64,000 nucleotides of DNA from Torymus aiolomorphi (lineage: Eukaryota; Arthropoda; Insecta; Hymenoptera; Torymidae): NCBI GenBank assembly GCA_036365515.1, contig CM070874.1, positions 176,750,297 through 176,814,296 on the forward strand. The letters run 5' to 3'. Each line of letters opens with the position of its first letter. Position 1 is the stretch's first letter. A program made the position numbers and the translations under genes. The notes beneath the pieces were generated by a model. It saw only the letters and a list, made by a program, of their open reading frames with translations, was not told the origin of the DNA and ran no database searches. Shown in pieces: positions 1-11,458 of this stretch.

Positions 1-512
1 GCGATTTTCCTATTTATGAAAAAATAAAAAAATACTTTTGCGTATCACAGCACATGTAAACACAGTGTATTAAATACCTCGTCGTCACGAAGTGCAAAGT
101 TCTGGAACGCTTTGCCGTTCCAGAACTGTTAGCAAGGTTGAAAAAATAATTTTAATTGAACAATTTTTCATATAATGCTCCAAAATAACAGTGGCGACAA
201 TTTTTTTTAAAGAAAATTCATAAGTTTCTTGACTTATTAACGATAGCATCAATAAGATATGTTATGAAGCCTCGTTTATTTCTCCAGCTGTACGCGAGTC
301 AGGAGAAGTTCTCTGATCGACCGAAAGTTTTGCTCACCAGCCGATTATCAGAAATGTTACAATCACAAAGACACAATAAATAGTAACAACTACTTATAAA
401 AACAAGAATGTAATTTATTCAAGATAAATAACACAAAAGATTAAATGCGTCATCAACAAGCTCTCAAATCAACTAACTGAAAAACTAAATTGAATCGAGA
501 ACAACAAATTAA

Positions 513-723
513 TCGCTTAGCAACGCTTTCGTTCTTTTCATGTTCGATGACAATAGACTAATACATAACATTATTCCCAAGGATCAGCCCGCTTGAAGAA
601 GACGCCTTATCTTTCGTTTTTATCTTAAGATTGTCGGGACGACAATCTGAAAAGAGGGAAAATAATGTTATGTATTAGTCTATTGTCGTCGAACATGAAA
701 AGATCGAAGGCGTTGCTAAGCGA
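513..723. repeat. Small foldback (hairpin) element
   Basis: Arms of about 66 bp (513-578 and 657-723) are inverted copies of each other with only a few mismatches. The arms contain the shared core TAGACTAATACATAACATTATT. They are separated by a loop of about 78 bp. There is no coding capacity. This is the architecture of a miniature foldback element, but I cannot name a family and I see no clear target duplication. Confidence 0.6.
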
Positions 724-739
724 CTTGGCAATTATTCCA

Positions 740-1318
740 GTACTGAAATCGTCTTGTCACAGAAATGGCTGCATTTTGGTTATAAGGTAAATCGAGATTG
801 CAAAAATCGATTTTGAAATTTGCAGCTCCCTCAGCTTCCCAGGGGTTCTATGCGAAAACAGCGTTTGAAAGTTTTATTTGCTTATATCTCGAGAACGGCT
901 TAGTCTATGAAAAAATAGCTTGCACCAAGGGAAAGAGCGTAAAGTTTTGCATCGGAAACGATTTTTAACTTGATTCCGATGTGTGGAAAGTTCCGAGGTA
1001 ATTAATCGAAAATAAATAAACGCTGTGGGCGCGAGAGCGACAGGAAGCGGGAGACGGAAAGGGGGAGAGATGGCGGAGCGTTTATTTCTTTGCGATTAAT
1101 TATCTCGGAACTTTGCACTCAGCGAAATCGAGTAAAAAATCGTTTCCGATGCAAAATTTTACGCTCTTTCGTTTGGCGCAAGCCATTTTGTCGTAGACTA
1201 AGCCGTTGTCGAGATATAAGCAAATAAATCTTTCAAACGCTGTTCTCGCATAGAAGACCTCGATTTACCTTATAACCAATATGCAGTCATTTCTGTGACA
1301 AGTCGATTTCAGAGCAAT
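740..1318. repeat. Foldback MITE-like palindrome
   Basis: The outer sequence near 740-796 (ending in TTATAAGGTAAATCGAG) recurs inverted at 1258-1318. Inner blocks at 843-1031 and 1075-1255 are also inverted partners, so most of the 580 bp folds on itself. The left arm has an extra stretch around 797-842 that breaks the symmetry. The centre is a short GC-rich loop. No protein is encoded, so I read it as a non-autonomous foldback element. Confidence 0.55.
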
Positions 1319-1598
1319 TTTTACTGTGGACTAAATCGTTGCGCCCCTCGATTACTCTGCTTTCCCCTTACCTCCTGCTTTCGTCGTGGAACTCCATAGT
1401 AACGCTTGCTCCCACTCTCTGCCGCGGCGGCCGCCGCTCGACTCTCGCCGTCGGCGCTGCCAGGGTCGGCGCTATGCGGGAAATTCACCTGGGCCTAAGA
1501 GAGGTGCGGAAAACTTGCCGGAAAATTTTAGGGATCAAGTCATCTTGACTTAGTTTTTCACGCTGATCACGTTGGTATATATATGTTGCACTGTTTAA

Positions 1599-4561
1599 CC
1601 CTTTTCCTGGCCGAAGAGTTGGAGCTACGGCGCAGACAAAAGAAAATCACTTTAAAGGGTTCCGACCGTCGCTGAATCCGAATCCGGTATCAGATTTTCA
1701 AAATTCAAGATGGCGGATCCAATATGGCGGATTGCAAACCGAAAAATTTTAAAATAAAAATACTATCGTATTTTACGTAAAAAAATGTCGCATAGTTTTC
1801 GAGAAAAAAATTCCTATATATTTATATATATTTGATACTTACGCAGATCCACGTTTTCATCGCTTACCAGGCCGAAGTAAACTATTGAACTTCAGTAGCT
1901 GATGTCTATAGATTAGAGGATTTTGGGTGCCGCTGAATCCGAATCCGCGGTCAGATTTTCAAAATTCAAGATGGCGGATCCAATATGGCGGATGACGAAT
2001 CTAAAAATCCAAGATTTAGAAAAATAAAAAATACTATCGTATTTTACGTGGAAAAACAAAAAGAAACTGTCTCTAGCAATTGTTTGATTAGTCGCATAGT
2101 TTTCGAGAAAAAAAATTCCAAAATAATCAATTTATCAATTTTCGCCCCTTCATCGTTGTTCAAGCTCAGTGTGACATTTCAACTCACTAAACTTGGCCAC
2201 TATCTCCAATTTTGTGGGAGAACATTGATTTGGGTAGCCATCACTGATAAGTGGAAAATATTCATTCAGGTAGCCATTACTCAAAAGTGGAAAAACATCT
2301 ATTTGGGTAACTAGCACAAAAAAGTGTGAAAATATTGATTGGGGGTTAGCCTATCTGGTTTATAAGTGTAATTCCAATGAGACTTCGTAGTACAGATAAT
2401 AATCTCCCACTCAATCCAAAGAATTCGGACATCAGTACCGATGAATCTGAGGACGAGATTGATGAATCGAAGCCTTTAGAAAAACATGACAATGATATTG
2501 ATGATTCACAAAATAGTGAATGGACTCAGGAACTAGGCAGTTTTGAGATACATTATGACTTTTTTGATTCTCCACCCTACCTCAACATATTCTCGATACC
2601 GAGCAAAAATGTCGAAAAGTTTATGTTTTCTCAAATGATTGAATTCAGTCTTCTACAGACAATCGTCACTGAAACTAATAGATATGCAGTACAAAAAAAT
2701 GCTCAGAAGTGGCAAGAAACAAATATGAATGAAATATCAGTTTACACTGGGATGCTCATTCTAATGGGTATTCATCGGTTGCCAAGGGTAGAAAACTATT
2801 GGAGTTCAGATCCATTCCTCAGAATCGATTGTATCGCGGGGATCATGCCGAGTAAACGTTTCTACAAACTGAATGAAGTGATACATATCAACGATAATAG
2901 TACTATGCTTCCACGAGAAGATCCGAACTATGATAAACTTCACAAAGTAAGGCCTTTGATAGAACACATCAATCAAGCGAGTGGCAAAGACTATAATTCT
3001 TCAAAAACTGTCTCTGTTGATGAATTAATGATCCCTTTCTCTAGGCGATCATCTTTCATTCAATATATGCCAATGAAACCCGTAAAACGTGGGTACAAGG
3101 TTTGGTGTTTGGCTGATTCGGCTACAGGTTTTGTTATCAAATCTGATGTATATACAGGGAAGACGAAAGATAAATCTAATAATCCTCTTGGAGAACGCGT
3201 TGTTCTGAACTTGATTTCAAACAAACTTGGATATGTCTATTTAGTAGCATTTGACAATTTTTTTATTCTGTCAGTGTAGTTGAAAAACTCCTTCATCGAG
3301 GTATATATTCGGTTGGGACAATCCGAAACAATCGAAAAGGTTTGGCCGCGATGATGAAATCTAAAGAAAAAATGGCGAGAGGAGAATTCAACTACAGAAC
3401 TAAAAGTAAAGTTGTTGCTATAAAATGGATGGATACCAAGCCTGTAACAATGATAACATCTGCTTTCAACCCTGCAGAGAATGTTGAAATTTCTCGAAAA
3501 CTGAAAGATGGTTCTCGGATTGCTGTACCTTGTCCCGTAACTGTCCAAGTTTATAATAAAATAATGGGTGGTGTTGATCGATATGACCAGTTGCGAGAGA
3601 GATACATGATTGGGAGGAAATCGAAAAAATGGTGGCATTACATTGTGTATTATTACATAGACATGGCAATTGTAAACTCTTATATTTTATACAAATGTCA
3701 CAGAGGAGATAATTGTCAAGATCAATTATCATTTAGACTTCAATTAGCAAAACAGTTGATTGGTAACTACACTGGTAGGAAAAGATTCAGGGACTCTGCA
3801 TAAGTTCTTCATAACTTATGAACAGAATTAGTCATAAAACTGAGAAAAAATAACAGAAAAAGAAACGATAAAAAAAAACAAAAAAAAACAGAAAAAAACT
3901 CATCAAAGTCCGTACTTCGACTTCCACGTGGTGATGGGTGTGAGTAAGCAACTTTTGCTGAAACTAATGAAGTTAGATAGGTAGCCTCTTAAGGCTACGA
4001 TAATCCTGCTACGATAACCATGCACCCAAAATACCGAAACTTCAGGAATTTTTTATTCGAAAATTATGTGGCTAATCAAAAAATTGCTAGAAACAGTTTT
4101 GGTTTTCTACGTAGAATATAGCAGTATTTTTTATTATTCAAAATCTTGGATATTTAGATTCGTCATCCGCCATATTGGATCTGCCATCTTGAATTTTGAA
4201 AATCTGACCGCGGATTCGGATTCAGCGCCACCAAAAACCCCCTAATCTATAGACATCAGCTACTGAAGTTCAATAGTTTGCTTCGGCCTGGTAAGCGATG
4301 AAAACGTGGGTCTGCGTAAGTATCAAATATATAGGAATTTTTTTCTCAAAAACTATGCGACTAATCAAAAAATCACTAGAGACAGTTTCTATTTGTTTTT
4401 TCTTCAAAATCTTAAATTCGATTTGCCATCCGCCATATTGGATCCGCCATCTTGAATTTTGAAAATATAACACCGGATTCGGATTCAGCGACGGTCGGGA
4501 CCCTTTAAAATGAATTTCTTTTGTCTGCACCGTAGCTGCAACTCTTCGGCCAGGAAAAGGG
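1599..4561 (+). mobile_element. piggyBac-type DNA transposon, left copy
   Basis: The element is flanked by TTAA at 1595-1598 and 4562-4565, the hallmark target duplication of piggyBac. Its ends are CCCTTTTCCTGGCCGAAGAG and the inverted equivalent, within imperfect terminal inverted repeats of about 90 bp. The subterminal DNA carries repeated motifs based on TTCAAGATGGCGGATCCAAT in both orientations, possibly transposase binding sites. The length of about 2.96 kb fits an autonomous element, but its transposase gene is frameshifted. The matching copy at 8109-11074 is inverted. Confidence 0.92.
2377..3803 (+). pseudogene. piggyBac transposase, broken by a one-base deletion
   Basis: The sequence matches the intact transposase at 8869-10296 (475 residues) until about codon 296. 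There a T-run after the second catalytic Asp region is one base shorter and changed, giving early termination at 3279. The rest of the protein, including the third Asp (GGVDRYDQ), is read in another frame up to 3803. The DDE/DDD nuclease family (Pfam DDE_Tnp_1_7) cuts at TTAA. This copy cannot make the full enzyme. The start ATG is the same in both copies. Confidence 0.92.
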
Positions 4562-4565
4562 TTAA

Positions 4566-5377
4566 AAACCACCCTGTAAATATTTATATTTTAGAGGATT
4601 AGGCCTTTCAGTATTAATTTTACATAATATTTAATTCTCAATACGTAAAATTATTACTGAAGGGGTATCTCCAAAAAATGCACCTTTTTATCTATCTCTT
4701 GGATGAGGTGGAAACGCTAAATTAAAAGAGACTATCTACTTGTGATACAATTTTTTTTTCTTCTCTGTAATTTTCGCTTTGATTCTTATACATCATAATA
4801 ATAACAATTAGTGAGCAAAGCAAAAGATTAATTTAGTACAAAAGAAGATGCTTGTGGCATGTGTAGCGAGATTTTAAATACGAAATTAATTAGAAGGGGG
4901 TCATAAGGCGGGGGCACGAGGGGGGGAGGATAGGAGGGAGGCTGAGGGAGAGGGGTTGAGGGACGGTCGAGGGGGAGCGAAGGGACTATTTTAATATTAA
5001 AAAAAAACTCATAGAAATACGTTGATTTTTACGTTATTATGAGGAGGGCGGAGGGGGGACCGAGGGCTAATGAACATGACATAACGCTAACAACTATATA
5101 ATATAGGAAGATATATGCATAATACGTATAATGATGTGATCATGGAAAAAATGATTTTATCAACTTTTTCGTACTAATATACTTTTGGCCAGGATAATGT
5201 TGCCTTCTTAAGGGGGCCAGCCTGAGATAAAATGTCCAAAAAATTTATTTTTTTTTTTATTTCAGATTTCAATAGCTAATTTCCTGAAGAAAATGTCTCT
5301 ATAGCTCTTTTTTTAAATAAATTTTATATGTAAAATATAAACAAAAATGTAAAGTAGTGAAAAAGAAATTGTGAAAA
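4566..5377. other. Palindrome-arm DNA with a G-rich tract, no gene
   Basis: I see no credible gene here. Positions 4896-4985 hold a strongly G-rich purine tract with many runs of three or more G, mirrored as C-rich DNA at about 7690-7775. The rest is A+T-rich. The block is duplicated inverted in the right arm and is not part of the piggyBac element, because it lies inside the inner TTAA. Confidence 0.6.
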
Positions 5378-5961
5378 TGTAGCGGGTACGCTGATCCTGT
5401 GATCCCTGGGCCGATCGTGGCTGAGTTGCGGCGTTTGCCCCTCGCTCAAAGTCTTGTCTGCCAACGCTCTCGATGATGGCTTCCTTCGCGTAGAACGTCC
5501 ACGCGATGTTAACCTCATGGGCGTGAACTGTCACCCTGGGGAAGATGGGGTAGCGTCGTTACATTTGCGACTCGGAGCGGTTGATACTAGCTACTCTCGT
5601 GAATTACGCTTCGCTCCGAGCCTCGTCTTGAACTGCTCCAAAATGCCTTGGTCAGCCCTCTCTCGCTTTTTCTTTCCTTCCCCTTCTCTTTTCCGACGTG
5701 CTGCTCGCACGCGGCTCCTGCCGCCTCGTACCTTGCTTCGGCGCGGTTTGTGTGTGTTTGACCGCGCGTGTGTGCGGAGACGTATCTCCTTCACAAAATA
5801 AATGATAAAAAACGTTTTTGCGAATAAAACGAATGAAAATGCTTTTAATATTTACAAGAACAATTTTATTTACAATTTTATAGTAACAAATATCAAATCA
5901 AGGAGCGCGGGAGCGCTCCGAAGGCAAGTATAGAATGAGCCTGAGGGTCGACCGCGCTACA
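5378..5961. mobile_element. Possible solo LTR (left-arm copy)
   Basis: A 584-bp GC-rich block begins TGTAGCG and ends CGCTACA, a perfect 7-bp inverted terminus of the TG...CA type used by LTR retrotransposons. AATAAA-like signals lie near 5798 and 5824. The short ORFs across it look like chance in GC-rich DNA. I find no matching 4-6 bp duplication at the edges, so an intact solo-LTR insertion is not proven. The inverted copy is at 6710-7292. Confidence 0.45.
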
Positions 5962-6197
5962 TATTCTTTGAAACGGGCGCCCAATATTTTGTAATATTTA
6001 CTGCAATTTTCAACGCTTTTCTATTGACTCAAATAAATAACAACATGCTTTATGTTGTTATACTATGTTGTACAAAAAGTTTCATGTGAAAAGATGTTAG
6101 AGATATGTAGAGATATTAAATAGTGAAAAATTTTATGTCTGGTTTACTTTTTCACGTTTTCTCCATGTTTAATTTCTTTCAGACTTCCGGTTTCTTC

Positions 6198-6436
6198 CCA
6201 CATACGCCTTATGGGTTATATATATATATATATAAACTTGTATAACGTTAGTTCCCAGGACCCCATGTTACTGTATACCTATACGTGACTAAAGAAATAA
6301 TGTCTCTTATGGGGGCCGATGTCCTCAAAACTGACGTTAAACATGTGTAGATTCAGGGACTGTCCCCAAAACTAACAAATGTCCCCGAAACCAACGTTAA
6401 ACATCTGGAATGTCCTGGAAACTAACATAAAACATA

Positions 6437-6473
<37 letters not shown>
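6198..6473. other. Asymmetric centre of the giant palindrome
   Basis: This 276-bp spacer is not shared between the arms. It starts near a TA-dinucleotide run and ends with a long one (about 6440-6470). Between them are two to three degenerate copies of a unit containing GTCCCCAAAACTAAC or GTTAAACATC. No ORF is convincing. TA runs at both edges could have helped form or stabilise the inversion. Confidence 0.7.
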
Positions 6474-6709
6474 AAAGAAACCGGAAGTCTGAAAGAAATT
6501 AAACATGGAGAAAACGTGAAAAAGTAAACCAGACATAAAATTTTTCACTATTTAATATCTCTACATATCTCTAACATCTTTTCACATGAAACTTTTTGTA
6601 CAACATAGTATAACAACATAAAGCATGTTGTTATTTATTTGAGTCAATAGAAAAGCGTTGAAAATTGCAGTAAATATTACAAAATATTGGGCGCCCGTTT
6701 CAAAGAATA

Positions 6710-7292
6710 TGTAGCGCGGTCGACCCTCAGGCTCATTCTATACTTGCCTTCGGAGCGCTCCCGCGCTCCTTGATTTGATATTTGTTACTATAAAATTGTA
6801 AATAAAATTGTTCTTGTAAATATTAAAAGCATTTTCATTCGTTTTATTCGCAAAAACGTTTTTTATCATTTATTTTGTGAAGGAGATACGTCTCCGCACA
6901 CACGCGCGGTCAAACACACACAAACCGCGCCGAAGCAAGGTACGAGGCGGCAGGAGCCGCGTGCGAGCAGCACGTCGAAAAGAGAAGGGGAAGGAAAGAA
7001 AAAGCGAGAGAGGGCTGACCAAGGCATTTTGGAGCAGTTCAAGACGAGGCTCGGAGCGAAGCGTAATTCACGAGAGTAGCTAGTATCAACCGCTCCGAGT
7101 CGCAAATGTAACGACGCTACCCCATCTTCCCCAGGGTGACAGTTCACGCCCATGAGGTTAACATCGCGTGGACGTTCTACGCGAAGGAAGCCATCATCGA
7201 GAGCGTTGGCAGACAAGACTTTGAGCGAGGGGCAAACGCCGCAACTCAGCCACGATCGGCCCAGGGATCACAGGATCAGCGTACCCGCTACA
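6710..7292. mobile_element. Possible solo LTR (right-arm copy)
   Basis: Inverted copy of 5378-5961, starting TGTAGCGCGG and ending CCCGCTACA. It has the same reservations: the termini look like an LTR, but no target duplication is visible. Confidence 0.45.
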
Positions 7293-8108
7293 TTTTCACA
7301 ATTTCTTTTTCACTACTTTACATTTTTGTTTATATTTTACATATAAAATTTATTTAAAAAAAGAGCTATAGAGACATTTTCTTCAGGAAATTAGCTATTG
7401 AAATCTGAAATAAAAAAAAAAATAAATTTTTTGGACATTTTATCTCAGGCTGGCCCCCTTAAGAAGGCAACATTATCCTGGCCAAAAGTATATTAGTACG
7501 AAAAAGTTGATAAAATCATTTTTTCCATGATCACATCATTATACGTATTATGCATATATCTTCCTATATTATATAGTTGTTAGCGTTATGTCATGTTCAT
7601 TAGCCCTCGGTCCCCCCTCCGCCCTCCTCATAATAACGTAAAAATCAACGTATTTCTATGAGTTTTTTTTTAATATTAAAATAGTCCCTTCGCTCCCCCT
7701 CGACCGTCCCTCAACCCCTCTCCCTCAGCCTCCCTCCTATCCTCCCCCCCTCGTGCCCCCGCCTTATGACCCCCTTCTAATTAATTTCGTATTTAAAATC
7801 TCGCTACACATGCCACAAGCATCTTCTTTTGTACTAAATTAATCTTTTGCTTTGCTCACTAATTGTTATTATTATGATGTATAAGAATCAAAGCGAAAAT
7901 TACAGAGAAGAAAAAAAAATTGTATCACAAGTAGATAGTCTCTTTTAATTTAGCGTTTCCACCTCATCCAAGAGATAGATAAAAAGGTGCATTTTTTGGA
8001 GATACCCCTTCAGTAATAATTTTACGTATTGAGAATTAAATATTATGTAAAATTAATACTGAAAGGCCTAATCCTCTAAAATATAAATATTTACAGGGTG
8101 GTTTTTAA

Positions 8109-11074
8109 CCCTTTTCCTGGCCGAAGAGTTGCAGCTACGGTGCAGACAAAAGAAATTCATTTTAAAGGGTCCCGACCGTCGCTGAATCCGAATCCGGTGT
8201 TATATTTTCAAAATTCAAGATGGCGGATCCAATATGGCGGATGGCAAATCGAATTTAAGATTTTGAAGAAAAAACAAATAGAAACTGTCTCTAGTGATTT
8301 TTTGATTAGTCGCATAGTTTTTGAGAAAAAAATTCCTATATATTTGATACTTACGCAGACCCACGTTTTCATCGCTTACCAGGCCGAAGCAAACTATTGA
8401 ACTTCAGTAGCTGATGTCTATAGATTAGGGGGTTTTTGGTGGCGCTGAATCCGAATCCGCGGTCAGATTTTCAAAATTCAAGATGGCAGATCCAATATGG
8501 CGGATGACGAATCTAAATATCCAAGATTTTGAATAATAAAAAATACTGCTATATTCTACGTAGAAAACCAAAACTGTTTCTAGCAATTTTTTGATTAGCC
8601 ACATAATTTTCGAATAAAAAATTCCTGAAGTTTCGGTATTTTGGGTGCATGGTTATCGTAGCAGGATTATCGTAGCCTTAAGAGGCTACCTATCTAACTT
8701 CATTAGTTTCAGCAAAAGTTGCTTACTCACACCCATCACCACGTGGAAGTCGAAGTACGGACTTTGATGAGTTTTTTTCTGTTTTTTTTTGTTTTTTTTT
8801 ATCGTTTTTTTCTGTTGTTTTTTTTTTCTCAGTTTTATGACTAATTCTGTTCATAAGTTATGAAGAACTTATGCAGAGTCCCTGAATCTTTTCCTACCAG
8901 TGTAGTTACCAATCAACTGTTTTGCTAATTGAAGTCTAAATGATAATTGATCTTGACAATTATCTCCTCTGTGACATTTGTATAAAATATAAGAGTTTAC
9001 AATTGCCATGTCTATGTAATAATACACAATGTAATGCCACCATTTTTTCGATTTCCTCCCAATCATGTATCTCTCTCGCAACTGGTCATATCGATCAACA
9101 CCACCCATTATTTTATTATAAACTTGGACAGTTACGGGACAAGGTACAGCAATCCGAGAACCATCTTTCAGTTTTCGAGAAATTTCAACATTCTCTGCAG
9201 GGTTGAAAGCAGATGTTATCATTGTTACAGGCTTGGTATCCATCCATTTTATAGCAACAACTTTACTTTTAGTTCTGTAGTTGAATTCTCCTCTCGCCAT
9301 TTTTTCTTTAGATTTCATCATCGCGGCCAAACCTTTTCGATTGTTTCGGATTGTCCCAACCGAATATATACCTCGATGAAGGAGTTTTTCAACTAGGCTG
9401 ACAGGAGAAAAAAAATTGTCAAACGCTACCAAATAGCCATATCCAAGTTTGTTTGAAATCAAGTTCAGAACAACGCGTTCTCCAAGAGGATTATTAGATT
9501 TATCTTTCGTCTTCCCTGTATATACATCAGATTTGATAACAAAACCTGTAGCCGAATCAGCCAAACACCAAACCTTGTACCCACGTTTTACGGGTTTCAT
9601 TGGCATATATTGAATGAAAGATGATCGCCTAGAGAAAGGGATCATTAATTCATCAACAGAGACAGTTTTTGAAGAATTATAGTCTTTGCCACTCGCTTGA
9701 TTGATGTGTTCTATCAAAGGCCTTACTTTGTGAAGTTTATCATAGTTCGGATCTTCTCGTGGAAGCATAGTACTATTATCGTTGATATGTATCACTTCAT
9801 TCAGTTTGTAGAAACGTTTACTCGGCATGATCCCCGCGATACAATCGATTCTGAGGAATGGATCTGAACTCCAATAGTTTTCTACCCTTGGCAACCGATG
9901 AATACCCATTAGAATGAGCATCCCAGTGTAAACTGATATTTCATTCATATTTGTTTCTTGCCACTTCTGAGCATTTTTTTGTACTGCATATCTATTAGTT
10001 TCAGTGACGATTGTCTGTAGAAGACTGAATTCAATCATTTGAGAAAACATAAACTTTTCGACATTTTTGCTCGGTATCGAGAATATGTTGAGGTAGGGTG
10101 GAGAATCAAAAAAGTCATAATGTATCTCAAAACTGCCTAGTTCCTGAGTCCATTCACTATTTTGTGAATCATCAATATCATTGTCATGTTTTTCTAAAGG
10201 CTTCGATTCATCAATCTCGTCCTCAGATTCATCGGTACTGATGTCCGAATTCTTTGGATTGAGTGGGAGATTATTATCTGTACTACGAAGTCTCATTGGA
10301 ATTACACTTATAAACCAGATAGGCTAACCCCCAATCAATATTTTCACACTTTTTTGTGCTAGTTACCCAAATAGATGTTTTTCCACTTTTGAGTAATGGC
10401 TACCTGAATGAATATTTTCCACTTATCAGTGATGGCTACCCAAATCAATGTTCTCCCACAAAATTGGAGATAGTGGCCAAGTTTAGTGAGTTGAAATGTC
10501 ACACTGAGCTTGAACAACGATGAAGGGGCGAAAATTGATAAATTGATTATTTTGGAATTTTTTTTCTCGAAAACTATGCGACTAATCAAACAATTGCTAG
10601 AGACAGTTTCTTTTTGTTTTTCCACGTAAAATACGATAGTATTTTTTATTTTTCTAAATCTTGGATTTTTAGATTCGTCATCCGCCATATTGGATCCGCC
10701 ATCTTGAATTTTGAAAATCTGACCGCGGATTCGGATTCAGCGGCACCCAAAATCCTCTAATCTATAGACATCAGCTACTGAAGTTCAATAGTTTACTTCG
10801 GCCTGGTAAGCGATGAAAACGTGGATCTGCGTAAGTATCAAATATATATAAATATATAGGAATTTTTTTCTCGAAAACTATGCGACATTTTTTTACGTAA
10901 AATACGATAGTATTTTTATTTTAAAATTTTTCGGTTTGCAATCCGCCATATTGGATCCGCCATCTTGAATTTTGAAAATCTGATACCGGATTCGGATTCA
11001 GCGACGGTCGGAACCCTTTAAAGTGATTTTCTTTTGTCTGCGCCGTAGCTCCAACTCTTCGGCCAGGAAAAGGG
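8109..11074 (-). mobile_element. piggyBac-type DNA transposon, right copy, apparently complete
   Basis: The element is bounded by TTAA at 8105-8108 and 11075-11078. It has terminal inverted repeats of about 90 bp beginning CCCTTTTCCTGG and subterminal GATGGCGGATCC-type repeats. It contains an uninterrupted transposase ORF on the minus strand. All visible hallmarks of an autonomous piggyBac are present, so this copy may be recently active. The length of 2966 bp differs by only a few bases from the left copy. Confidence 0.93.
8869..10296 (-). CDS. piggyBac transposase, intact ORF
   Basis: A 475-residue protein. The N-terminal 60 residues are acidic, which is common in PGBD proteins. The DDE_Tnp_1_7 catalytic region follows. 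By comparison with the family, the three catalytic aspartates are D215 (SVDELMIPF), D293 (AFDNFF) and D401 (GGVDRYDQ). The C-terminus ends RKRFRDSA without the Cys-rich zinc domain of the Trichoplusia enzyme, so it may bind DNA differently or be a short variant. The ATG is the first in frame and lies about 780 bases inside the right TIR end. No intron signal is needed. It sits alone within its transposon. Confidence 0.95.
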   Translation of the reverse strand: MRLRSTDNNLPLNPKNSDISTDESEDEIDESKPLEKHDNDIDDSQNSEWTQELGSFEIHYDFFDSPPYLNIFSIPSKNVEKFMFSQMIEFSLLQTIVTETNRYAVQKNAQKWQETNMNEISVYTGMLILMGIHRLPRVENYWSSDPFLRIDCIAGIMPSKRFYKLNEVIHINDNSTMLPREDPNYDKLHKVRPLIEHINQASGKDYNSSKTVSVDELMIPFSRRSSFIQYMPMKPVKRGYKVWCLADSATGFVIKSDVYTGKTKDKSNNPLGERVVLNLISNKLGYGYLVAFDNFFSPVSLVEKLLHRGIYSVGTIRNNRKGLAAMMKSKEKMARGEFNYRTKSKVVAIKWMDTKPVTMITSAFNPAENVEISRKLKDGSRIAVPCPVTVQVYNKIMGGVDRYDQLRERYMIGRKSKKWWHYIVYYYIDMAIVNSYILYKCHRGDNCQDQLSFRLQLAKQLIGNYTGRKRFRDSA

Positions 11075-11098
11075 TTAAACAGTGCAACATATATATAT

Positions 11099-11458
11099 AT
11101 ATATATATGTGTAGCTCTTCATCGTGTGTCCGTCTGCTATTATATTTTGTTGTTGTTTCTGAAAATAGGTTATATCAGTATATATGTATGTTATTATCAT
11201 TAGTATACGTAAACAAATTTATGAAAAGTCAGAAGACAATATTCAGATAAGTAGCAAAATATTAAATATATAATAATCTATAATAGAAGTATTGTTTTTT
11301 GTTTTTATTTTTACAGTCTCAAAACAATCAGATTATATTGAATAGATCATGACGATTAAATAGTTTGTAACACATAGGAAATAAATAATATAGTATAGAT
11401 TATATTACACAAATCTGTCAAATTGAAACACGGAAATAATGAGATGCAAGACCAGAAG
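11099..11458. other. A+T-rich DNA at the outer edge of the P-type structure
   Basis: No gene is supported. The part from about 11415 (CTGTCAAATTG) matches, inverted, the outer end of the right arm near 48905. From 11099 to 11414 similarity to the other side fades out. Confidence 0.5.

Larger units (their letters stand above)
1574..6197 (+). repeat. Left arm of a giant near-perfect palindrome
   Basis: This 4.6-kb block is the reverse complement of 6474-11098, with scattered single-base and homopolymer differences. It contains a whole piggyBac element (1599-4561) plus 1.6 kb of other DNA. Outside, the match runs only about 20 bp past the outer TTAA and then stops at a TA-dinucleotide run. Inside, it stops abruptly after the sequence CTTCCGGTTTCTT. 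Close arm identity implies either recent origin, gene conversion between arms, or an assembly effect. Confidence 0.9.
6474..11098 (-). repeat. Right arm of the giant palindrome
   Basis: This is the reverse complement of 1574-6197. It carries the inverted LTR-like block, the C-rich tract and a second piggyBac element. Differences from the left arm are mostly single substitutions and homopolymer length changes. The right arm keeps the intact transposase reading frame, so the left arm took the frameshift after the arms separated, or conversion has not erased it. Confidence 0.9.

Noticed and set aside
1339..1548. Small ORF in GC-rich DNA
   Set aside because: No ATG in a good context, no recognisable domain, and nothing supporting expression.
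5313..7357. GC-rich ORFs present in both palindrome arms (for example 5454-5801)
   Set aside because: Their duplication follows from the palindrome, several frames are open at once, and the block looks like an LTR. No domain is recognised.
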